Made by a program: the position numbers and the translations under genes. The notes below the pieces were generated by a model, which saw only the letters and a list, made by a program, of their open reading frames with translations, was not told the origin of the DNA and made no database searches. A DNA stretch of 64,000 nt, from NCBI GenBank assembly GCA_037952775.1, contig JBANAY010000003.1, positions 14,570,001 through 14,634,000 of the forward strand, given 5' to 3'. Below are positions 31,640 through 41,013 of this stretch, piece after piece; positions within the stretch are counted from its first letter, which is position 1, and the number at the start of each line of letters is the position of its first letter. Origin of the DNA: Clonostachys chloroleuca. Taxonomy: Eukaryota; Ascomycota; Sordariomycetes; Hypocreales; Bionectriaceae.

Positions 31640-34600
31640 AAAGATAAGTATTAAATTAGTAATATTAAGTATATTTAACTTAATTAAATAGTAAATAGAT
31701 ATTATAAAAGTATTTAATATATCTACTACCTTAAAAGAACTAGATAATTAGGATATCTTTAAATAGATAGCTATAATAAATATAGCTAGTAAAAGAGTTC
31801 TGTACCTTATATAACTTAAAGAAGTAAGTAAATTTTATACTTATTAGCTTAAAGAGCTAATAATTCTAGAATATTTATAATATAAAGTAAAAGTCCTGAT
31901 TATAGATATAAATAGAATATTAAGCTTTATTCAGGGAGAATAACCTATATACTTATATATTAAGCTTCTTAATAAAGATAAGGAGGCTTATAAGGTTAAA
32001 TAAATCTCCTATTAAACTCTAGTTATTTAATTTAATAGAGAGGTTAATAGAATATATAATATATTTAAGTAGATAACTAAATATATAGCCCCTTATTATA
32101 CTAAGATTTATACTCTAGTAATTATTTATATAGAAGAGAAAGATAATATTTATCTCTTCTTTAAGAATTTAAAAGATATATATAGTATAAATAAGGCTAA
32201 TAGGAGAAAATATATATAAAAAGTATATTCTAACTCTCTAAACCAGGCTAGAAAGTCTAAATAGATTAATAGGTCTGGATTAATAGTTAGAAGAAAGTAA
32301 TAAAAATAGCTAGACTTAGAAAGATCCCTAATATACTAAGCTCTCCTAAATAGTTTAGTAATCTAGAGGAGTATTTAGATTTAAGGTTTAAATTACTTTT
32401 ATAAATAGTAAAAAGCTAGAACTAATCTAAGATAGATAATAGTATATATAAGTTATTAGTATTTATTAAATTCTTTAGAGATAAGCTTAGAACTTTTAAA
32501 AGAAGCTTAAATAAAAAGTTAAAACTTTATATTATTAAAAGAAACTTTAGCTTAATCTTTTAAGGAGAAAATCTACTAGATAAGAAATAAAAGTAAAAAA
32601 TAGAGGAAGAAATAACTAAATATAAGGATAAATAGTAAAAGAAGGCTAGGAATAATAGACCTAACTATATCTTTTATAGGAATAAATATAATAGTACTAA
32701 TATAAAGAACTACTAGCTACTATTCCTTAAAAACCTGCTATTTTATCTTAATAAAAGAAAACTATAGTCTAATAAATAGAATAAATACTTAGAAGAGGTC
32801 CCTAAAGCTCAGAGGCTCTATAATAAGCTTATTTAAGTAAAAGAAGAGTAGTATTAATAATTAGTTAATTAAAATTATATATTAAGCTATATAGTTATCT
32901 TCCTTATTAAGAATAATAGCTATTTACTATAATACTTAGCTCTTCTTAATTTAGGAACTATATTATATTTATTTAATAATATAATAAAATTTAGGAATTT
33001 TAAATAAATTATTAAAAGTAAAGAGGTTTTTACAGATTCTATAAACCTTCTAATATTAGAATATAGTAAAGTAACCCTATAAGTATAAAATAAATAAAAT
33101 AAACTATATTACTTCTATTTTAACTAAGTAGCTTACTATCTATAAATAGAGGCTAATCTAGTATTACTCCTAAAATTATAGTAGTAAGGATATTAATAGG
33201 ACTAAAAGAATAATAAAGATTTAATTAAATATAATAGTAGATTAATACTTTATAAGCTAGATAATTACTATAACTAGTATATTATTAAATATAATATAGA
33301 AATACTAAAATAAACTATATTTACCCTATTTTAATATAGATTTATAACTTAGAGAAAGGGACTAAATAGAAGTAATTTAATTTATTAGTATTAATATCTT
33401 AAATACCTAGGGCTAAGATTACTTAAATACTTAGTAATCTTAATAAACAGGGTATAAATAATAGGCTTAATAACTATTATATATAATATATATAGCCTAG
33501 TAAAGATAAAATACTAAGAGAGCTATAAACTAAAAGAAAAAAGCTTAAATCCAGAAGAGTACTTATTAATTAACTTCTATAACTTCTAAGAAGGAATTAG
33601 AGACTATAACTTATATATAATTATAATAGATAGGAATTCTAACTTTATCTAGGATTATTATTTTAAAAACTAGAAGGAGTAAAATATTCTTTAAATACTA
33701 ATATATCTAATTCAGATACTTAAAACTAGATATAAAATAACTATTAGATACTTAGAAATAGATAATAAGCTTTAAAAGAGCTCTCTTATTTATATTTTCC
33801 TATATAATAAAGTAATTAATATAAAAGAATATACCCCTTATACTTAATAATAGAATAGCTTAGATAAGTATTCTAGAGGGGTAATAAAAAAGAAAGTAAA
33901 GCTATTAGTAATTAATAGTAATTTATCTAAATAGCTATAGCTCGAACTAGTAAGAATAGCTATATATTTACTAAATAAAACTCTAAAGGTAAAGCTTAGA
34001 TAGAAAATATTATATTAGAGCTTCTTTTTAATAATACTAACTATAAACCTAGAGATTAAAACTTAATTAAAGGTTTCTTACTTAAAAATAATTAGCTATA
34101 AAGTATTTATAATAAATAAAATAGCCTAATTAAAAATATAATAACTTAGGTTATAACTAGACCTAAAAGCCTAGATAGACTATCTAGTTAGATATAATTC
34201 CTAAAATATCTTCTGAGTTTAGAATCTAATTACTAATAGTATTTATATTACTAGGGATATAATCTTTAATAAAAAGAAGTTATTTAATCTAAATAAAGCT
34301 TAAATATATAAAATTATTAGGAAGTAAACCCTAGAGGAAATATAAGAGAGACTTTAGTTAATACTTTAATCTGAACAGATTAATTAAATAATAGAGCTAA
34401 CTTAATAAGAAGATAAGCTTAAAATAGAAAAAATAAACTTTAAATAACTAATTAATAATCTAGAGGCTAGTACTAAAGTATAGGAAGAAGAAGGGTATAT
34501 AGAAAATAATAAATATTTAATATATTACTTTATACCTCTCCTAATACTATCTAAGAACCTGGTAATAAGCTTTCTAATATATTTAATTAAATTAGGAGGT

Positions 34601-36360
34601 TTACTATAAACTCTTAAACCCTCTAGTAAACTATTAATTACTCTTAATTAAGCTTTTTATACTAGTTTATTAACTATCCCTTTAGTAAAAAGTTAAAATA
34701 GGGTTTAAACTAAAGCTATATATATTAGATATATATATAAATAACTAAAATTAAAGATTAAAACTTAAACTAAATAAATATCTCTTAAACTTAAACCTTA
34801 AGGTTAGATATATTATTAGAGCTAGCTACTAGCTACCCCTAATATATCTAGAGATCTTAAAGGCTATAAGTTTAAGAGAGAATTTAAATAAGCTAAAATT
34901 AATTATTTAGAGAGCTATAAGTAAATAAAAACTTAGATTAAGATTTTAAAGTTTAATTTAAGGATCTAAAACTTATAAATCTTAGACTATATATAGAGAT
35001 ATACTTATAAGTTTAATAAGTATAGTTATTTTTAAAAGTTTAAAACTAGGCTTATTACTTAAGGAGACTAATAGTAGAAAGCTATTACTAAAGAAACCTA
35101 TACTATAATATTAGCAGGTAAGTTATTTAGAATACTCCTAGTAATAGCTATAAAATTTAATCTTAAAATATTATAATATAATATAGTAAATATATTTATA
35201 AATACTAATCTACTAGATAATATATTTATATAAATACTATCTAGTTATAAGAAGTATAATAAGGAGTTAAATATTTTATTACTTAAGAAGGTACTCTATA
35301 GCCTATAAATTATATCTCTTTTATAGTAAATAGAGCTTAGTTTAATACTATAAAGCCTAGACTTTATATTAATTCCCTATAAACTATATTACTATACTAA
35401 ATTAAGAATTCTATTATTTTTCTATATAGATAATATTATTATTATATATAAGAAAGGTAATAAAGCTACTATAAAAGCTATAGTTAAAGCTCTAAAGATA
35501 AAATATAATCTAACTAGTAGAAATAAATTTTAATAGTTCCTTAGGATAGAGATTATTTAAGAGTATAATATATTATACCTATAAATAATACAGACTATAT
35601 ATCTAGAAAAGATATATAGATTATATACCTCAGATAGTAAGAATATAACTCCTATAGATAAAATTGAGCTCCTTCTAAATAATAGAATAGTAATATAAAA
35701 GATAGCTAACTAGTATAAATAAGTAGTTAGATTAATTCTATATACTATAGTAATTTTAAGACTAAATATAGCTTTTATAGTCTCCTAGTTAGCTAGGTTT
35801 ATAACTAACCCTAGCTAATAATATTATAAAATAGTAAATTAAGTCTTAAATTATCTAAATACTACTTATTATCTTATTCTATAATTCAGAGGAGGAAATA
35901 AGTATAAAGTCTATAGTAATACCTTATTTACTAATAATATACTTAATTATAAGAGTTTATAAGTCTATATAATAAAGCTATTTAATAGTCTAATTAGCTA
36001 GTAGGCTAATAAGTAAGATATAGTTATAATATTAATAATAGAAGCTAAGTTACTATTATTAGTATAAGTAGCTAAAGAAGGGTTATTCCAGTAGAAACTA
36101 ATTTTAAAACTAGGAATTAAGCTTAATAAGCTTAATTTATATCTTATATATAATAACTAATAGATAATTAGTATTCTTTAATAGCTATTTAAAAAGTTAA
36201 AAATAAAGCTAAAATATATAGATATCTATAACTATTAGTTAAGAGAGTATATTTAGAATAAAATAATTTATATTTCCTATAAATAAAGTATAAAATTAAT
36301 TACTAATAGTTTAACTAAATCTCTCTAAGGAGCCTAGTTCTAAGAAAACTATAAGTAACT
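31640..36360 (+). pseudogene. Copia gag-pol polyprotein pseudogene
   Basis: Despite dense stops one can follow gag up to about 32,750 and then the integrase (about 33,500-34,290). There RYSRGVIKKKVKLLVINS is followed by AIYLLNKTPKVKL and the blocks DYLVRYNSQNIFQVQN and TRDIIFNKKKLF, reading TAA/TAG as former Gln/Trp. Reverse transcriptase runs about 35,000-35,560, with ITKETYTIILAGKLFRILL, ILQYNIVNIFINTNLLDN and the catalytic box FYIDNIIIIYK at 35420 onward, where the second Asp has become Asn. RNase H (about 35,650-36,350) reads ILYTIVILRLNIAFIVS, YLNTTYYLILQF and DIYNYWLREYI. All domains are of the fungal Copia type; none can be translated. Confidence 0.9.
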
Positions 36361-38190
36361 TAGGCTAATTAAGATTAAAAAAAAGATTAAGAAGAGGAGA
36401 AGAGATAAACTTAAAGAGAATCTAATAAAAAATATTATTATAGAACTATAATAATAAGAGGTATTTTATATAAATAAATATTAGAAGTAGTAAAATAAAC
36501 TTTAATTCTAATTATAAGAGCTATAGCAGAAGGGAGAGATTTTAACTTTAGAGCTAGAAAGCCTAATATAAACTAATAAAAGAAAATTTCTCTCTAAAGG
36601 CTAGAAGACCTACTAAAATAACTAAACTATACTTATTTAAAGGAGATAAGAGTCTCTAGAGGAAAGGAATATACTAGTATAATATCTATATAAAACTACC
36701 TTAGCTATAATATAATACTTCTCTTCTTCTTTATAGTACTTTAGCTATAACTATTCTTAAAGTTAGGATATAAGCTTTAAAATTATAGAATAAAAGTACT
36801 TATAGAGTTATTAGCTATAAGGACTAAGCTTTTAGTTTTTTAGATATAGTCTAAGAAAAAGAGTACTATTAGAATAGTACCCTTAGAGCTATAAATACTA
36901 ATATTAGCTATAAAATAAGTATTAAATAAGTAAAAAGAAACTTATATTAGTTTATAGGAGCTATCTAATCTATACTACTTATAGTAGCTAGGAAGAGAGC
37001 TCCTGTTCTTATTAAGATAGTCCTAATACTATCTATAAGAGAGGTCTATAAGGGCTAAGTTTAAATACCCCTTATAGAGAACTGCTTATAGTTCCAGGGT
37101 ACTATAAAATAGTTAAATAAAGCTTAAAATAATAAATAAAGGAGTAAACTTATTTCTAGAGGGTAAGATAGATAGCCTTATACTCCTCCTCCTCTTAGAG
37201 GTAGTATATATAAGTCTTCTTATACTTCTTCTTAGTCTCCTCCTACTACTACTTCTTAGTAGTAGTAGTAGTAGTAAAGGTATAAGTACTAGTACTATAA
37301 ATACTAATTAGTACTTAAAAACTATAATTCTAAACTTAAAATACTTATAAGGGGGAGATAGCAGGGGGTATAATAAAATTAATCTATTAAACTATTAGTA
37401 TATACTTAAAATAATCTAGGAAAATAAATAAATAAAACTAAGAATATACTTACTATTTATAAAAGAGAGAGAGAGAGTCTAAAAAATTAATTCCTATAAT
37501 AATATTAGTAAAACTGCTAACTAATAGGAGTTATAATATAAAAAATATACTAAGGAGGAATACTTATAAATATATAATTAGCTAAGGAAAAGAGGAAAAA
37601 GAGAAGCTTCCTATAAGATTACTATAAAAGTATTTATTTAAAAGCTATTTTATACTTTCCCCTTTATATTTTATATTAAGGGTTATACTTAATAGGAGTT
37701 CTTATTTTATAGTTTACTTTTATAATTATAAACCTATTTAAACTATATAATAATAGGAAGTTTAATTAAATATATTATTTAATAGAGAAAATAAATATAT
37801 TTATTATAAATATACTTTAAAAAGCCTAAATAATAAGATAGGATAAAATTTAATACTATAATATAAACTAACTGCTTAGCTTATTTAAGTATCCTAATAA
37901 TAATAATAATAAATTATAAGTATTATTTTATTAAAACTAACCTTACCTATATAAACCTAACCTTAATTATTCTATTTTGTTATGCTATATAGGCTCTAAT
38001 ACTGCTGTAGCTCCTAACTAGAAGGCTGCAGCAGGCCTTTTGCCATAGGTGGTTAGAGCACCTTTTGGGCATAATATATTTTAACTTTTAATTCCTCTTT
38101 AATAATTTAATATTACTATATAGATAAACTGCTAGTAGGTATTTAATTTAATACTATAGTATAGATAATAGCTTCTGTTCTGGGGGAGTA
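36361..38190 (+). other. long 3' non-coding part of the Copia element
   Basis: About 1.8 kb between the RNase H end and the 3' LTR. It contains a CTACTACTA...TAGTAGTAG hairpin (about 37242-37277), a purine tract GGGGGAGATAGCAGGGGG at 37351-37368 that looks like a second polypurine tract, and a non-RIPed island at 37979-38075. The second purine tract suggests about 800 bp were inserted or captured between it and the real 3' LTR. Confidence 0.55.
37979..38075. other. RIP-spared, hairpin-forming island inside the Copia element
   Basis: In the middle of DNA nearly lacking CpA/TpG, this stretch of about 97 bp keeps them (CTGCTGTAGC, GCTGCAGCAG, TTTTGCCATAGG). It folds: GCTCTAA (37993-37999) pairs perfectly with TTAGAGC (38053-38059), CTGCTGTAGC with GCTGCAGCAG (38002-38011 with 38025-38034, one mismatch), and outer GTTATGC with GCATAAT. 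GGTGGTTAGAGCACC resembles the D-arm/A-box of a tRNA, so a tRNA-derived (SINE-like) insertion is possible. A full tRNA is not formed. Confidence 0.5.
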
Positions 38191-38407
38191 TATTAGAACT
38201 AAGGCTTTATATAATTTAATATAATTAGTTATAATTAAGGGCAGTTTACTTTAAATATATCTCCTTTCCCAGATTAAAAGAGTATTAGGCTTAAAGGAGA
38301 GGTATATACTAAATTATATAATTATTCCTACCGGAAGCACCAGAACAGTATAACTTAGATAAATATAATAATACAATTTCTACCTATCTAATATATAAGA
38401 TTAAACA
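38191..38407 (+). repeat. 3' LTR of the Copia element
   Basis: 217 bp, begins TATTAGAACTAAGG and ends GATTAAACA, followed by the target copy GGAGC. It shares long identical blocks with the 5' LTR, such as AACAGTATAACTTAGATAAA. Confidence 0.92.
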
Positions 38408-38629
38408 GGAGCCTTGTAACTGTAATAATTTACTACAGCTTTAATATATATATAGTAGTCGGACCCCCTATTCTCTAATAAAGAATAAAACTAACCTATT
38501 TAATTACTATTAATATACTAAGCGTATAATATTATCAGTCTCTGAATTTAAAGCTTCTTTTTAATATTTTATTATATAAACTAAGGTATTTTTATATAAA
38601 CTGATTTACTTCTAAAAAATAATAGATTG
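38408..38629. other. right flank of the Copia insertion, unassigned
   Basis: Less mutated near the element (CCTTGTAACTGTAATAATTT), then AT-rich. No gene or repeat recognised. Confidence 0.45.
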
Positions 38630-39396
38630 TTAAGATCTACCCTATAGACTATAGGGTAGATCAAGATTACCCTATATAGGTTGATCAAATAATATATAAT
38701 TAGTATAGGGTAAGGAGGAATAAAATAACTAACTTAGGGCTTTCCAAAGCTGGAAGCCCTCTGAAGCCACTGGCCCAACCTACTGTAGCTGCCCGTTAGG
38801 GCAATTATATTAGCGGTCACAACCGCTGTAACGGCCGCTGTGGCGTCCGTGCTAGCGATCCCGTATTGCGCTGAAGCAGCTGCATTAGCGGACTTTGTAT
38901 CCGCTGCAGCGCTTGCATTAGCGGACCTCGTATCCGCTGTACGAGAACCTTAGCACTTAGTTTAGTGAACCTCGTAACCACTATAGCAGCTGCATTAGCG
39001 GACTTCGTATCCGCTATAGCACCTGTATTAGCAGTCTCATATCCCTCTGTATAAGAATCTTATAGCAGTTACGAGCCTGTATTACAGAAGGTAATATATT
39101 ATCTTCAGGGCCCTTACGGCCTGGAAATACCTATAAGTATAGGGCTTCCTCCCTACTAGATAGAGATTCTACAAGTCACTAATATACTCTTTTATCTACC
39201 CTACAGTCTATCTTTCTTAGCTACCCTGTAGCTGATAGAGCTTTATTTTCTCTTATAGAGCCCGCACCTTCTACTATACCTTTTCAAATAATCCTTCTCT
39301 AGTATTTCAGAGCTTACCCTATAGGCTTTATCTACCCTAGATCCAGCTTACCCTACAGCTAGTCTACCCTATACTAGAGACCTTGACCTTTTAAAA
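38630..39396 (+). repeat. 767-bp unclassified repeat, intermediate RIP copy
   Basis: Same length and collinear with 60644-61410; its first about 450 bp match 16628-17090 inverted. It opens with a perfect hairpin of two 14-bp arms (GATCTACCCTATAG / CTATAGGGTAGATC) around one base (38634-38662). Degenerate units of about 36 bp with GCATTAGCGGAC follow (38880-39030), and a second half with further TACCCTA words (for example near 39220, 39310, 39340 and 39366). No transposase or LTR is recognised. It could be a non-autonomous element or part of a larger retroelement. Confidence 0.85.
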
Positions 39397-39439
39397 CTAT
39401 ATACTCTAGAGGTATAAGAATAAATCTTATAATACTATT

Positions 39440-39679
39440 AATACTAAAGGAATATAATTTAAGTATAATAAGGGAGTAATTAATAAAGAGGCTGATTATC
39501 TTATAACTACTATCTGCAGATAGAAATTTATTATAACCTATAATATTATAGATATTAACTAATATAATATTATTCTTAAACTATCTTAATTATAAAAGAT
39601 AAACCTACTAATAAACTAGTATACTAGCTAGATCGACTAGAGAACTACTTTATTATACTAGCCTTAGGATCCAGAAGAG
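39440..39679 (+). pseudogene. Gypsy protease-region fragment
   Basis: Reading TAA/TAG as former Gln/Trp, the sequence gives YNIILKLSxLxKINLLIN, matching the YxxILGLPWLxxxNPxIDW block that ends Gypsy aspartic proteases. The same block occurs at 60230-60290. It ends where the inverted LTR at 39680 begins, so it is a remnant. Confidence 0.65.
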
Positions 39680-40027
39680 TATAATAGTTAGATAACTTAT
39701 ACTGGACAGGGTCTAGGGTAGGTCAGGGTTAAATTAATTAGAGTATTATTCTGAGTAGTATAATTAGATTATCTTAGGCTATTTAATATAAGTTACTATT
39801 AATATATAAGTATTATAGAGCTAGTAATAATAGATATATAGATAATATTATTAATAACTGTTTAAAAGAGTATCTAAGCTATAGAAATAAATATATATAT
39901 ATACTAGTATATTTACTAGAGTATTTATAATAGTCTTTACTTAAGACTTTACTTATCTAAAGTAAAATTACCCTTATTAGTTACTAAGGTAGATTAGTAC
40001 TATCTACCTAGTATATAACTTCCTATA
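39680..40027 (-). repeat. solo LTR of Gypsy family G2 (inverted, heavily mutated)
   Basis: Reverse complement of the LTR at 61692-62054. Clear shared blocks, seen on the plus strand here, are GGACAGGGTCTAGGGTAGGT, TTAGAGTATTATTCTGAGTA and TATTATAGAGCTAGTAATAA. It is nearly collinear with the LTR at 56756-57102, and about 25 bp beyond its right end also match there, so the true boundary may be a little further right. No target duplication is seen. Confidence 0.75.
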
Positions 40028-40913
40028 GTCTAAAGGTAGTCTTTATTTATAATATAATACTCTCTCTCTATTAGTTTTATCCTTAAAGCTATTTTATTAT
40101 ATTATATTATTAATATATATACTTAATCCTGTATTTATTTTATATAGTAATTATCTACTAATAAAATATCTAGCTATATATTAAAATAAAAGAAATCTGA
40201 ATTAGTATATAATTATATCTAAAAGTCAGAATATATTATTATATATAGTTTTAAAGTTCTTTTATATTCCTATTATATTAAGAAGGATACTTTATATATT
40301 ATTATTCTGAATATTAGTTATTATATAACTTATTATTATTTAGATTATTTATATAATTATTTATAATCTCTAATATTATTAAGTAAGTATATTTTTATAA
40401 CTAGTATTATTATAACTATTAACTTATATAGTTAAGAAAATTAATAAGAAGCTTTCTTATCTTAAGGATAAAGAGTTTTAAGCTAAGGCAGTATTAGATA
40501 AGGTTTTTATATAAATTTCTTATTTATAAAAAATATAGAAGTAGCTTTATAAGAAGGGTATAGAGATACTAAAAAAGGGTCTAAATAATATAGAAGTATT
40601 AGAAGAGAAGGAATAAAAGGAAGTAGAAGAGAAAAATTATTAGGAGGAATTAGAGTATATTTAGACTTAAGAGAATAAGCTAGTATTCTAAATCCAGAGT
40701 ATTTATACTATAGAGGCAGTTAATTTTTCTAGTTTCTCCTTTAACCCTTCTATAGAGGATCTTTTTAGTAATGTTGAAATTACAGTGGCCTACAAGGTGT
40801 ATTAGGCCTTGAGACCGCTATAACTAGCAGCAGTGGAAATTTTAGCTTCTAACTTATAGCGAACACTCCTCTATAACTTAGTCAAACTTCACACTAGAAA
40901 CTCGGTTTATAGT
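40028..40913. other. AT-rich stretch with unknown coding remnant, ending at the assembly gap
   Basis: From about 40,480 to 40,790 one plus-strand frame gives mostly charged residues (YKKGIEILKKGLNNIEVLEE) and then NFSSFSFNPSIEDLFSNVEI, a likely protein C-terminus of unknown family. From about 40,765 on, CpA and TpG reappear abruptly (GTTGAAATTACAGTGGCC), so RIP ends sharply there. Confidence 0.4.
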
Positions 40914-41013
40914 NNNNNNNNNNNNNNNNNNNNNNNNNNNNNNNNNNNNNNNNNNNNNNNNNNNNNNNNNNNNNNNNNNNNNNNNNNNNNNNNNNNNNNN
41001 NNNNNNNNNNNNN
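40914..41013. other. assembly gap, 100 N
   Basis: Exactly 100 N, the conventional placeholder for a scaffold gap of unknown size. Distances across it are not reliable. The helicase pseudogene is cut by it. Confidence 0.99.

Larger units (their letters stand above)
31378..38407 (+). mobile_element. complete Copia (Ty1-type) LTR retrotransposon, RIP-inactivated
   Basis: Two 217-bp LTRs (31378-31594 and 38191-38407) enclose a gag-pol region in Copia order, integrase before reverse transcriptase. The pentamer GGAGC flanks both ends (31373-31377 and 38408-38412) as a target-site duplication. A polypurine tract TGGGGGAG lies just before the 3' LTR (38181-38188). The total length of 7030 bp is longer than a usual 5-6 kb Copia because about 1.8 kb separates the RNase H end from the 3' LTR. 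CpA, TpG and CpG are almost absent from the interior, which abounds in TAA/TAG codons. Confidence 0.93.

Noticed and set aside
37993..38059. A complete tRNA gene in the RIP-spared island
   Set aside because: The 7-bp closing stem is perfect, but the unit is only 67 nt, lacks a recognisable T-arm (GGTTCRA) and has no consistent anticodon arm. At most it is tRNA-derived.
38630..39396. TTAA at both ends of the 767-bp repeat as a piggyBac-type target duplication
   Set aside because: The least mutated copy (near 17,085) reads TTGA at the matching place, so the TTAA is probably made by RIP. The two ends also lack inverted terminal similarity.
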